A stretch of DNA of 44,967 nucleotides from CAZVFE01 sp964626405 (lineage in GTDB: Bacteria; Bacteroidota; Bacteroidia; Cytophagales; Spirosomataceae). Positions 1 to 7,951 of this stretch are shown in pieces. Under the pieces are notes generated by a model that searched no databases, had not been told where the DNA came from, and worked only from the letters and a program-made list of their open reading frames with translations. The stretch is taken from NCBI GenBank assembly GCA_964626405.1, contig CAZVFE010000007.1, forward strand, positions 1-44,967, written 5' to 3'. A program made the position numbers and the translations under genes. Position 1 is the stretch's first letter. Each line of letters begins with the position of its first letter.

Positions 1-824
1 AGAATGAGAATTTATTCGAAATTTCAAAATATAATCATCAGGTATTAAATACGGATGTTGAATGGAAATTAGGAGATGGAATGGAATCTATTCTCCAAGA
101 AAAACTAGAAATTGATTGGGTCTTTGCCGATCCTGATAGAAGAGGAAAAGGTGGACAAAAACTCTATAAACTAGCAGATTGCCAGCCAAACATAGTGGAA
201 TTAATCCAGAAAAAACCAGATTTAAACTATTTATTCAAATTGAGTCCGATGCTCGATATTGATCAATCTATTAAAGAATTAGAGGGGGTTCAGAAAATAT
301 GGATAATTGTATTTAAGGGAGAGGTAAAAGAAATATTAATTAGAAAAACCAAGGAAAAAAGTTTTGACCCACCTATAGAAATAATTGAGTTGAAAACCGC
401 TGAACCACCTTTGCTTATTTATTCAGGTAAAAAATCCGAGGAAAAAGAAAAGAAAAAATATTTAGGTGGAATAGGAAAATATTTATATGAACCACACGTT
501 GGAATACTTAAGGCTGGATTTTTTAAACAAATCCAAAATGAAAATCTCTGGAAGCTAGGAATCAATACTCATTTATATAGTAGTAATATATTGATGGAAG
601 ATTTTAAGGGGAAAATTTTTGAAATTTGCTATTTCGGAAAATTTGAAAAGGGAAAAGTAGAAAAAATTATTGGAAATAAAATTGAAATAATTGAAAAAAA
701 TTTCCCTTTGAAACCAAATGAAATATACAAAAAACTAGGATTGAGACCAGGAGGAGACCATTTCCTATATTGTTTTAGAAACCAAAATGAGAAATTAGAA
801 ATGGCAATTTGTAAAAGATTATAA
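1..824 (+). CDS. THUMP-like domain class I SAM-dependent methyltransferase, C-terminal part (5' end outside window)
   Basis: The reading frame is open from base 3 to the left edge, so the gene starts outside the window; the first ATG inside (81) is internal. What is visible is the back half of a family common in Bacteroidota: a Rossmann-type methyltransferase followed by a C-terminal THUMP-like domain. The motif VFADPDRRGKGG (frame-corrected, near base 120) fits the family's D-P-x-R catalytic strand, followed by KLADCQPN. The last 60 or so residues, with NFPLKPNEIYKKLGLRPGGD, resemble the THUMP-like domain. The SAM-binding glycine loop would lie upstream and is not seen. The substrate is unknown; RNA is a guess from the domain name. 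It is followed at 35 bases by an unrelated exported protein gene. Confidence 0.8.
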   Translation, partial: NENLFEISKYNHQVLNTDVEWKLGDGMESILQEKLEIDWVFADPDRRGKGGQKLYKLADCQPNIVELIQKKPDLNYLFKLSPMLDIDQSIKELEGVQKIWIIVFKGEVKEILIRKTKEKSFDPPIEIIELKTAEPPLLIYSGKKSEEKEKKKYLGGIGKYLYEPHVGILKAGFFKQIQNENLWKLGINTHLYSSNILMEDFKGKIFEICYFGKFEKGKVEKIIGNKIEIIEKNFPLKPNEIYKKLGLRPGGDHFLYCFRNQNEKLEMAICKRL

Positions 825-839
825 ATTCCCATAATTTCG
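809..839 (+). promoter_or_regulatory. Possible promoter for the exported coiled-coil protein gene
   Basis: TTG at 809-811 and TAATTTCG at 832-839 are 20 bases apart. This matches the Bacteroidota pattern TTG-N19-21-TAnnTTTG with one mismatch in the -7 element. It sits 20 bases before the ATG at 860. Only pattern matching supports it. Confidence 0.35.
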
Positions 840-859
840 AATTAAAATTATGTTAATAC

Positions 860-1549
860 ATGTGTATGAAATTTTTTAGTTTTCTTTCACTATTATTTAT
901 TTTGATCTTAAATATTGAGATAAATGCTCAGGTATTTTCTGCATTAGATGAGGTAGAAGGAAAAAATGAACCTGGATTTTATACAAATATAAAGGGTGAG
1001 GAAAAAGAGGTTGAGGATATTTGGGTACATTATTTAGGCAAATTTGGCTCAGTAAAAAAGGGGAAAAGAAATACCTATTTGAGTAGATCTGTAAATATCC
1101 CGAATGTTCCTTATGCAGACATGCGAATGAAATCAAAAATTCATTATGGTTCGAATGAGGAATTAAAAATGTTTGTTTCAATAGAAGTTGAAAATGGAAA
1201 GGATTATTTGGTAAAAGGCGTAAATGGTTATACTGAGGCAACTATTTGGCTTGAGGATTTTAAGCCATTTTTGGAAAAAGAAATCGCATTTAGAAAAGAA
1301 AAAAAGAAATTAGATGACCTTTATTTTGAAAAAGAGCGAATTTTCAAATCCAAGGATCGAATAAATAGAGAAATTCAAAATAATAAGGATAAAATAGAAG
1401 AATATACCAATCGTTTAAATGAGGCGAATGCTGAAGCATTAATTTTAGAGGAAAAATCTAAACAAATAGACCTTGAAATTCAAGAAATAGATGGTAAAAT
1501 TGATGATCAGGCTAAAAAATCAGAGGAAGCAAAGGGTAAAATTCCTTAA
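860..1549 (+). CDS. Exported protein of unknown function with C-terminal coiled coil
   Basis: 229 residues. An N-terminal signal peptide (hydrophobic stretch about 5-20, ending near INAQ) predicts export to the periplasm. Residues 45-135 form a compact mixed region that starts with a W-x-x-Y-L-x-K-F-G pattern. Residues 140-229 are rich in Lys, Glu, Arg and Ile with regular heptad spacing, so a long coiled coil is likely. I recall Bacteroidota proteins with the same build (W-x-x-Y-L near the start, a beta region, a coiled-coil tail), none with a known role. A second ATG at 866 is an equally good start. The gene is followed by two further small genes on the same strand. Confidence 0.75.
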   Translation: MCMKFFSFLSLLFILILNIEINAQVFSALDEVEGKNEPGFYTNIKGEEKEVEDIWVHYLGKFGSVKKGKRNTYLSRSVNIPNVPYADMRMKSKIHYGSNEELKMFVSIEVENGKDYLVKGVNGYTEATIWLEDFKPFLEKEIAFRKEKKKLDDLYFEKERIFKSKDRINREIQNNKDKIEEYTNRLNEANAEALILEEKSKQIDLEIQEIDGKIDDQAKKSEEAKGKIP

Positions 1550-1613
1550 AATCCACTATTTTGGTAGGCTTTTAAAAAATAATTCATTAAGTTTGTTTAG
1601 TTCATCAACTAAA

Positions 1614-1910
1614 ATGAAAAAGACTAAACTAATTTTTGTCTCATTTTTAATCCTTTTATTCTGCTCTTCCTTTGGAATAGTAGATACAAAGTCAATTGCA
1701 TTTTCAGAAAAAATTACCCTAGTTGATTCAACAAATAATTCTCAAAGAACAACTTCATTTTCTAAAGAGGATTTAATTGAAAATAATCCAACTAAAAAGG
1801 ACCTATCTAAATCAAATCAAGAAAATTTCAATTTAATTGAAAAACTAACGGTCATATTAATGAAAACGATCAAATTCATTATTATGAAAGTTGCAGCTAT
1901 CTTTATTTAA
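1614..1910 (+). CDS. Small exported or membrane protein of unknown function
   Basis: 98 residues from ATG 1614, chosen over upstream starts because the protein then begins with a clean hydrophobic leader (MKKTKLIFVSFLILLF). The middle (about 28-72) is polar, rich in Ser, Asn, Lys and Thr, and probably disordered. The last 25 residues are hydrophobic with scattered Lys, so the protein may cross or lie on the membrane twice. A Cys follows the leader, but the preceding Phe does not fit a lipobox. The stop TAA overlaps the next ATG by one base (1908-1910), which indicates translational coupling to the SRPBCC-like gene. I do not recognise a family. Confidence 0.6.
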   Translation: MKKTKLIFVSFLILLFCSSFGIVDTKSIAFSEKITLVDSTNNSQRTTSFSKEDLIENNPTKKDLSKSNQENFNLIEKLTVILMKTIKFIIMKVAAIFI

Positions 1911-2344
1911 TGAAATTTATCGTTAAGACATTAGTCCATAATAAACTTGAGAATATTATTCCTCAGTTCAATCAGGATTTATTCACTAAATTATCTCCAC
2001 CCTTCCCTCCTGCGAAATTAAATCGTTTTGATGGATGCAAATTAGGGGACAAATATTCTATTGAACTTAATTTTGGGATAAAATTCATTTGGGAGGGAAC
2101 CATTACGAGGGAAGAAAATTCCGAAAATTACTATTTATTTGTGGATGAAGGAACAAGATTGCCCTTTGGTTTAAAAAAATGGAAGCATCAACATTGGATG
2201 ATTCGAAAAGGGGAAAACACTACAGAAATAAAGGATGAAATTGAATATCGTGCTGGAAATAGGATTTTAGATTTACTATTATATCTCGGACTATACGGAT
2301 TAATCATTTACCGTAAACCACTTTATAAAAAATATTTAGCCTAA
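1910..2344 (+). CDS. SRPBCC-like ligand-binding protein
   Basis: 144 residues, cytosolic in appearance. The pattern (an N-terminal helix then LFxxLSPPFPP, RFDGCKLGD, FIWEGTIT, FVDEGTRLPFGLKKWKHQH, a C-terminal helix and a Tyr/Lys-rich end) fits a small helix-grip (SRPBCC/START-like) protein seen widely in Bacteroidota. Such folds bind hydrophobic ligands in a cavity, but no substrate is known for this branch. The start overlaps the previous stop as TAATG. The last 9 bases overlap the convergent permease gene. The fold assignment is from sequence pattern only. Confidence 0.65.
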   Translation: MKFIVKTLVHNKLENIIPQFNQDLFTKLSPPFPPAKLNRFDGCKLGDKYSIELNFGIKFIWEGTITREENSENYYLFVDEGTRLPFGLKKWKHQHWMIRKGENTTEIKDEIEYRAGNRILDLLLYLGLYGLIIYRKPLYKKYLA

Positions 2345-3559
2345 ATTTTCGCTAGCATAATCCACTGCTTTTTTAGCAGGATAAATGGAGGCTAGGATTC
2401 CGACTATAAATACAATAAAAATCACTAAAATAAAATCTTGAGCAATTAATTTTATCGGATAGGATTCTAAAAAATCTCCTGAAAGGCCTGTTTTTAAAAT
2501 CCCAAAACTATTTTGAATATAAGCTAGAAAAATAGCTAAAATAATACCAAAAATTGTACCTATAAAGGTTATTAATAAACCTTCAATCAAAAATATTTGA
2601 AAAATTTGTCTAGATTGAATTCCCATACTTACCATTGTTTTTAAATCTTTTCTCTTTTCAACCACTAAAAGTGAAAGGGAGAAAAACAAGGTAAAAGAAG
2701 CCACAATAATGATTCCGATCATCATAAGGGTTACGAATAATCTTTCTATCTGAATAGCTTGTAAAACATTTTGATGTTGTTCTTCGATTGTTAAAACTTT
2801 CAGACCTTTTTCCTTTAAGCTATCTTGAATTTGTTTTTGAACCGAAAGTGGATCCGAACAAATAATTCTAATTGAAGAATATTGATTTTCTAATCCAATT
2901 AAATTCTTCATGAATTCAAAATCTACAAGGAGGGATTGGGAATCAAAAACAGGATCAACACTAAATATTCCTCCCGGCAAAATGGTAGATTCCTTTAAAT
3001 TTGAAGTAGAAAACACATTGAATTTTTGTAAGCTTTTGCGATTAGGATAAAAAATTTGAATTGGTAATAATTGGTTTCGTAAATCCATGCCTAGGGAAAG
3101 AAATAGGCCCTCTCCTATTAATGCTACTGGAAAATCTTCATAATGCAAGGCGTATTCACCTGCAATTAGGGAAGATTCAAAAGATTTAGATGGGATAAAA
3201 TTCGAGTCCAACCCAATTAAATCGGCAACTATCTGATTATCGCCATATTTCAAAAGTACTTGATCTTTTAATTCACCTATGGCAAAGTCAATTTGGTCAT
3301 TTTCATTTAGAACTTTAAAATCATTTGAATTAAAATTGAAAAATTTGCCATTTTCAGGAACAATTCTTAATTCTGGTTCGTATGACTGGAAAAAATTAAT
3401 TTGAAAATCTTGAATGCCATTAAAAAAGGAAAGAACGAGAATTAAGGCCATTACTTCAAAAGCCACCCCAACCATGGTAAAACGAGACATCATGGAAATA
3501 AAGGTGCTTTTCAATTTTGATTGAAAATAACGCTTAGCTATGAAAAATGAGAATTTCAT
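2336..3559 (-). CDS. ABC transporter permease of the FtsX/LolC-LolE type
   Basis: 407 residues with the build of lipoprotein-releasing permeases: a cytosolic N-terminal segment (SFFIAKRYFQSK), TM1 about 27-48, a large periplasmic MacB-like domain about 50-265, then three membrane segments about 277-300, 322-350 and 371-398. The C-terminus is SIYPAKKAVDYASENLG, where P-A-x-x-A is typical of the FtsX family. In proteobacteria LolC/E with the ATPase LolD extract lipoproteins from the inner membrane. No ATPase gene is in the window. It starts 5 bases after rbfA, an arrangement I recall in other Bacteroidota, so the two are likely cotranscribed. Its 3' end overlaps the opposing SRPBCC-like gene by 9 bases. 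Confidence 0.85.
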   Translation of the reverse strand: MKFSFFIAKRYFQSKLKSTFISMMSRFTMVGVAFEVMALILVLSFFNGIQDFQINFFQSYEPELRIVPENGKFFNFNSNDFKVLNENDQIDFAIGELKDQVLLKYGDNQIVADLIGLDSNFIPSKSFESSLIAGEYALHYEDFPVALIGEGLFLSLGMDLRNQLLPIQIFYPNRKSLQKFNVFSTSNLKESTILPGGIFSVDPVFDSQSLLVDFEFMKNLIGLENQYSSIRIICSDPLSVQKQIQDSLKEKGLKVLTIEEQHQNVLQAIQIERLFVTLMMIGIIIVASFTLFFSLSLLVVEKRKDLKTMVSMGIQSRQIFQIFLIEGLLITFIGTIFGIILAIFLAYIQNSFGILKTGLSGDFLESYPIKLIAQDFILVIFIVFIVGILASIYPAKKAVDYASENLG

Positions 3560-3564
3560 AATAA

Positions 3565-3936
3565 TTATTCACTATCCTTATCTTCAGGAGGAATATTCAA
3601 ATTTTCAAATAATTTTTCAATTTTAGCCGCATATTCAGAGGTGTCGTCCAAATAAAAATTCAGATGGGGAATGATTCTTGCTTGGTGACGAATTTTTTGT
3701 CCAAGAGAATTTCGAATCATTTTCGTTTTTTCATTTAGTAAGTCTACCATTTCATTCGGGTTTTTCACTAAAAGAAAACTTAAATAAATTTTCGCTATAG
3801 AAAGGTCAGGAGACATTTTTACATCTGTGATCGTTATCATCCCGCCTTGTAACAAGCTTTGATAATCTTTATGAAAAATTTCACTTAAATCTTTCTGGAT
3901 TAATTTCCCAAATTTTTGTTGTCTCATTGATTCCAT
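3565..3936 (-). CDS. rbfA: 30S ribosome-binding factor A
   Basis: 123 residues from ATG 3936 (MESMRQQKFGKLIQKDL). A TTG at 3963 would extend it but adds nothing that looks conserved. RbfA is a KH-type protein that binds the immature 30S subunit and assists maturation of the 5' end of 16S rRNA. Family signs are RQQKFGKLIQKDLSEIF at the N-terminus, ITDVKMSPDLSIAKIYLSF in the first strand-helix unit, IRNSLGQKIRHQARIIPHLNFYLDD in the KH core, and a short acidic tail. Length is normal. It is the first gene of a pair with the LolC/E-like permease and diverges from the membrane protein gene at 4016. Confidence 0.93.
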   Translation of the reverse strand: MESMRQQKFGKLIQKDLSEIFHKDYQSLLQGGMITITDVKMSPDLSIAKIYLSFLLVKNPNEMVDLLNEKTKMIRNSLGQKIRHQARIIPHLNFYLDDTSEYAAKIEKLFENLNIPPEDKDSE

Positions 3937-4015
3937 TACACAAATATTCAGAAAAGAATTCAAAATTCATAAAAAAATAAAATGAACATTCTATATTAGT
4001 GTGAAATTTAAGTAA

Positions 4016-5383
4016 ATGTATCAATTAATCCGAATCAGAAATCTTATTCCAATCTTAGTAATTGCGCTGGGAACTATCTTATTGAGCATTTATTATCAAA
4101 AAATTGTAGAATTTCCTTTCCGATTTGAATTCAGGAATTATTTAGTAGGAAAGAAGTTAGTTGAGGGTTTTGTTTTATACAAAGATATTATTGCTGGCCT
4201 AACCCCTGCAACGGCCTTAGTTTTTCAATTTATTAGTTTTTTAGGACTAGGATATAATTTTAATTATGTACTTGGCAAGATTATCTTAATACTTCAAGGA
4301 TTAATTTTAAATAGGGAGATAAACCGATTAAATATTTTTCCACAGGCAGGAAATTCAATATTTGTTATATTTCTGATATTTGCAGCTATTAATCCAGCGT
4401 TTCAATTACCCTCTGCTCAATTATTTGGCTTAAGTTTTTTAATATTGGCCTGGACGGAAATTGCGCAAAGATTGAATAAAAACACTATTTCAAATAGAAT
4501 ATTTTTAATAGGCGTTTATCTTGGCTTGGCCTGTTCCTTTTATTTTACTTATGGATTATTCATTTTTGGAATATTATCCGCATTGATTGCTCATTCCAAT
4601 ATCAGTTTAAGAGAAATAACTTTGGTCTTAATCGGATTTTTAATCATTGTATTTTTCAACTATTTATATTTAACTCTGAATGATTCATTGGATTTTTTCA
4701 TTGAAATGATTTTAAGGAATTCTTTTCAATTCAGATTACCAAGCAAAGAGTTTTTAGTCACAGATGCTTTGTTTCTAATACCTTTTATTTTAGCTGGAAT
4801 AATTCGCTTTATTTTTACAAAGAAAAGAAGCCTTTCGGCTATTCAAAACAGAATTTTTCAAACAAACTTAATTTTATATATCAATTCCTTATTAATTATT
4901 CCATTTTTAAATGATTATAATTTAATTGATTTCATTTATTTCCTTTTACCTGTAAGTTTATTATTATTTGAAAGTTTGGAATTAACTAAAAGATCCATAA
5001 AAAGAGAAATAATTTTCCTTTCCTTTTTAGCATTAGCCTTTTATAGTCAATTTATTAATATAACCAACCAAAATAATTCAAAAGAGAGAATTCGGCCTGA
5101 GTTAGGTTTAAAAAATAAGAGATTAATGGTTTTGGGAAATCAAATAGATGAATATTATGATAACCTATCTATTGGACCTTTTGTTGATTGGAAATTAACG
5201 AATAATTTGTTCAATAATTTGAATAATTATTCAACAGTCATAAGGGCAAAAGATTTACTCGAAAATTTGGAAATAGACTATATTTATGATCCAAATAACC
5301 AATTTATTAAATTAAAAAATCGTCTACCTTTCATTTACAAGAAATTTAAAAAAATAGACGATAATTTATATATTAAGAACTAG
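4016..5383 (+). CDS. Polytopic inner-membrane protein, DUF6427-like
   Basis: 455 residues with roughly ten hydrophobic segments, the first at about 10-28 and the last near 335-350, then a soluble C-terminal region of about 100 residues. The arrangement of an early Asn-Arg-x-x-x-x-x-N/P region, an all-membrane middle and a Bacteroidota-only look reminds me of the DUF6427 family. I hold that loosely. There are no glycosyltransferase, transporter or catalytic motifs that I can name. It is transcribed alone, divergently from rbfA, and ends in a CTAG shared with the rpiB stop codon. Confidence 0.7.
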   Translation: MYQLIRIRNLIPILVIALGTILLSIYYQKIVEFPFRFEFRNYLVGKKLVEGFVLYKDIIAGLTPATALVFQFISFLGLGYNFNYVLGKIILILQGLILNREINRLNIFPQAGNSIFVIFLIFAAINPAFQLPSAQLFGLSFLILAWTEIAQRLNKNTISNRIFLIGVYLGLACSFYFTYGLFIFGILSALIAHSNISLREITLVLIGFLIIVFFNYLYLTLNDSLDFFIEMILRNSFQFRLPSKEFLVTDALFLIPFILAGIIRFIFTKKRSLSAIQNRIFQTNLILYINSLLIIPFLNDYNLIDFIYFLLPVSLLLFESLELTKRSIKREIIFLSFLALAFYSQFINITNQNNSKERIRPELGLKNKRLMVLGNQIDEYYDNLSIGPFVDWKLTNNLFNNLNNYSTVIRAKDLLENLEIDYIYDPNNQFIKLKNRLPFIYKKFKKIDDNLYIKN

Positions 5384-5811
5384 CAACAAGAAATTTTATT
5401 GACACGATTGGCATGTCTTCCGCCTTCAAATTCTGTATTAAGAAATGCAAGTAGGCATTCTTTCGCTTCCTCCAAAGAAATAAATCGTGTTGGCATGCAG
5501 ATAATATTTGCATTATTATGTGCACGAGCAAGTTCACCAATTTCCTTTTTCCAAACGATGGCAGCTCGAATACCTTGGTGTTTATTTGCAGTAATAGCAA
5601 CTCCATTTGCAGAACCACATAATAATAATCCAAAATCAAATTCTCCTTTTTCAACAGATTCTGCAACAGGATGCGCGAAATCTGGATAATCTACAGAAGA
5701 TTCTGAATAAGTACCAAAATCCTTAGTTTCATGACCTAATTCATTTAAATAATCAATTAATTGAGGTTTATACGAATAACCAGCATGATCACCTCCAACA
5801 GCAATTTTCAT
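5380..5811 (-). CDS. rpiB: Ribose 5-phosphate isomerase B
   Basis: 143 residues, the usual length. It interconverts ribose 5-phosphate and ribulose 5-phosphate in the pentose phosphate pathway. Visible signatures are GGDHAGY (6-12), the DYPDFAHPVA loop (41-50), LLCGSANGVAITANKHQGIRA (64-83) with the catalytic base Cys65, His98 in ARAHNNANI, and GGRHANRVNKI near the end. It is the last gene of a tight minus-strand run (lysA, methyltransferase, polX-like, rpiB; 11 bases after the polX-like stop). The sugar isomerase has no obvious link to the repair genes, so the shared transcript is probably convenience. Its stop shares four bases with the opposing gene. Confidence 0.95.
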   Translation of the reverse strand: MKIAVGGDHAGYSYKPQLIDYLNELGHETKDFGTYSESSVDYPDFAHPVAESVEKGEFDFGLLLCGSANGVAITANKHQGIRAAIVWKKEIGELARAHNNANIICMPTRFISLEEAKECLLAFLNTEFEGGRHANRVNKISCC

Positions 5812-5822
5812 TCTATTAATTT

Positions 5823-7487
5823 TTATTTTTTATAGTTTAAGAATTCATTCATATTAAGTGCATTAAAAGTAAGATCCTTAATAAGACCCCCTTTTTGAGC
5901 CACTTTTACCCCGTATTCCATTTCAATCATTTTGTCTTTTTGATGGGAATCAGGGTTGATGGAAACCATTACACCTTTTTCTAGTGCAAGATAAAGAAAA
6001 CGCCAATCAATATCTAATCGGTACGGACTAGCATTTAATTCTACAGCTACTTTATTGGCTTTGCAGGCGTCCAAAATAATATTATAATCTAAAGGAAATC
6101 CTTTTCGTTCAAGAAGTAATCTTCCGGTTGGATGTCCTAATATACTCGTATAAGGGTTTTCAATTGCCCTTAAAACCCTATTCATTGCCTTATCTAAATC
6201 CATTCCTAATTGAACGTGAACGGAGGCTACCACATAATCAAAACTAGCAAGAATTTCAGGATTATAATCCAAAGAACCATCTGGTAAAATATCCGCCTCT
6301 ACTCCTTTCAAGATTTTAAAATCTGTCCATTTTTTGTTCAGTTCATCAATTTCTTGATGTTGTTGCTCTACTCTTTCAGGTTGCATTCCATTTGCAAAAG
6401 CCAAGTATTGTCCGTGATCAGCAATACCAAAATACGACAAGCCCATGGATCTAGCAGATTCTGCCATTTCTAAAAGCGTATTTTTACCATCTGAGTAGGT
6501 GCTATGATTATGCACACAACCCTTTAAATCTTGGTATTGGATTAAATCTTTTTCTTGATATTTTTCAGCCCACTCCCATTCTTTATGTCCTTCTCTCATA
6601 GGAATTGGAATAAAGGGTTTTTCTAAACTTTCATAAATTGTTTTTTCAGACTGAAAATTTATGGAATTAATTTTCTCGAAAAAATTAATTTGTTCAAGAT
6701 GTTTAGGGGAAGAGGATTGTTGAAACTGTGTTTTAATAAATTCATCCGAACTACACCAAAAAATTTCTATTGGCAGGGATTTATCCTGAAAATTCCCTCT
6801 CCAAATAAATGGTGAGCTATTTTTAAAATCTTCTTTAAAATCCGGATTGGATGAAAGTTGAAAACCGGCACCAAAACTATCCTCGGTTTCAACAACAAAA
6901 CTTAAAACGGAAATCACTTCGGAATTCCTTCGTAATTCACCTGAAATTTCAACTTTATTGAATAATTTATTCAAAGAATTTTGAATAAATAAGGCTAATT
7001 CTGTACCAACATGAATTCGAACTTTATTGGCATTCGATTTCATAAAATCAATATAATCCAGAATATTGGCTGTCATGGACTTCCCAAAGCCTTTAATAGT
7101 TTCTAATTCTCCTGATTTACATAATGATTCAAGCTGGGCAAGATCAGTAACTCCTTTATTTATCCAAATTTGTCTGGTCATTTTAGGACCTAAACCCTTA
7201 ATTTTTAATATATCTAATAATCCTTTAGGAGTTTGTGCTAATAAAGACTCCAATTCAGGAGAATGGCCATTTTCAATATATTCTTTTAGGAGTTTTAGGG
7301 TGGAATCTTTTACTCCAGGGATAGAAAGTAATTCTTCATCTGAGGCTTGGGCCAAATTATTGGGAAATTTTTCCATAGAACGGAGAGCAAAACTCAGGTT
7401 CCTTATCTTGAATTCGTTATAATCATGTAAGGTCCATAATTTCACCAATAATTCAAGGGAATCGATAATTTCTTCGTTATTTAGCAT
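5823..7487 (-). CDS. polX: PolX-like protein: HhH repeats, family X polymerase remnant, C-terminal PHP phosphoesterase
   Basis: 554 residues, close to bacterial PolX (about 570). Residues 1-145 carry a pol beta-like 8-kDa region and three helix-hairpin-helix motifs (LLSIPGVKDS near 54, LKIKGLGPKM near 94, IKGFGKSM near 131). Residues 160-300 match the palm, but where PolX has E-T-x-G-D-I-D after the paired Arg, this protein reads RRNSEVISVLSF: the two metal-binding Asp are Val194 and Ser196. The PHP domain (about 322-554) looks intact: VHNHSTYSDG, IADHG, KGVEADIL, ASVH, LGHPTGR, ELNASPYRLDIDW and NPDSH. The likely activity is therefore nuclease or phosphoesterase with DNA binding, not synthesis. 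Its start overlaps the end of the methyltransferase gene by 11 bases. Confidence 0.88.
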   Translation of the reverse strand: MLNNEEIIDSLELLVKLWTLHDYNEFKIRNLSFALRSMEKFPNNLAQASDEELLSIPGVKDSTLKLLKEYIENGHSPELESLLAQTPKGLLDILKIKGLGPKMTRQIWINKGVTDLAQLESLCKSGELETIKGFGKSMTANILDYIDFMKSNANKVRIHVGTELALFIQNSLNKLFNKVEISGELRRNSEVISVLSFVVETEDSFGAGFQLSSNPDFKEDFKNSSPFIWRGNFQDKSLPIEIFWCSSDEFIKTQFQQSSSPKHLEQINFFEKINSINFQSEKTIYESLEKPFIPIPMREGHKEWEWAEKYQEKDLIQYQDLKGCVHNHSTYSDGKNTLLEMAESARSMGLSYFGIADHGQYLAFANGMQPERVEQQHQEIDELNKKWTDFKILKGVEADILPDGSLDYNPEILASFDYVVASVHVQLGMDLDKAMNRVLRAIENPYTSILGHPTGRLLLERKGFPLDYNIILDACKANKVAVELNASPYRLDIDWRFLYLALEKGVMVSINPDSHQKDKMIEMEYGVKVAQKGGLIKDLTFNALNMNEFLNYKK

Positions 7488-7950
7488 TAAAATCTCTATT
7501 TTCTAATTTCAATAATTTTATTTTTCTATCTAAACCCCATCGGAATCCTGTTAAAGAACCATTTTTTCCTATCACACGATGACAGGGTATAATGATTGCA
7601 ATTGGATTATCTCCTACTGCTCCGCCCACAGCTTGAGAGGCTTTTGGATTCCCAATCTTTTTTGCAATCTCACCGTAGGTAGTTGTTTTGCCATAAGGAA
7701 TTTCAAGAAGAGCCTTCCAAACAGATTTTTGAAATTCAGTTCCTGAATCTAAATTGAGGGGTAGTTCAAAAACCTGAAGTTTTCCATCGAAATAATCCAT
7801 TAAAGAAGTTTGAATTTTAATACCAAATTCATCTAAATTATTGGATATTTCAATTTTTTCATCTTCTGTTAAAGACATTCTAATGATTCCATTGGGGGAA
7901 TATTGCACATAAATTTTTCCAAGTGGTGAGGATAGATTCAATTGTCGCAT
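7477..7950 (-). CDS. ogt: Methylated-DNA--protein-cysteine methyltransferase
   Basis: 157 residues. Suicide repair enzyme that takes the methyl group from O6-methylguanine onto its own Cys. It has an N-terminal RNase H-like domain (1-65) and the active-site domain (70-155) with FQKSVWKALLEIPYGKTTTYGEIA, the acceptor Cys123 in IPCHRVIG, Asn115 before it, and a closing Glu at LLKLE. The family's arginine finger (usually A-x-R-A-V-G, human Arg128) is Gln106 here: KASQAVGG. It lies 1 base after lysA and overlaps the polX-like gene by 11 bases. It could also be called an MGMT-type Ada C-domain protein. Confidence 0.93.
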   Translation of the reverse strand: MRQLNLSSPLGKIYVQYSPNGIIRMSLTEDEKIEISNNLDEFGIKIQTSLMDYFDGKLQVFELPLNLDSGTEFQKSVWKALLEIPYGKTTTYGEIAKKIGNPKASQAVGGAVGDNPIAIIIPCHRVIGKNGSLTGFRWGLDRKIKLLKLENRDFNAK

Positions 7951-7951
7951 T

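Noticed and set aside
3565..3963. Longer rbfA from a TTG at 3963
   Set aside because: The extra nine residues do not resemble RbfA; ATG 3936 gives the usual N-terminus.
5399..5689. Open frame opposite rpiB, and similar long frames opposite dctA, maeB, polA and others
   Set aside because: Each lies antisense or out of frame over a gene with complete family motifs; low-complexity translations and no start context of their own.
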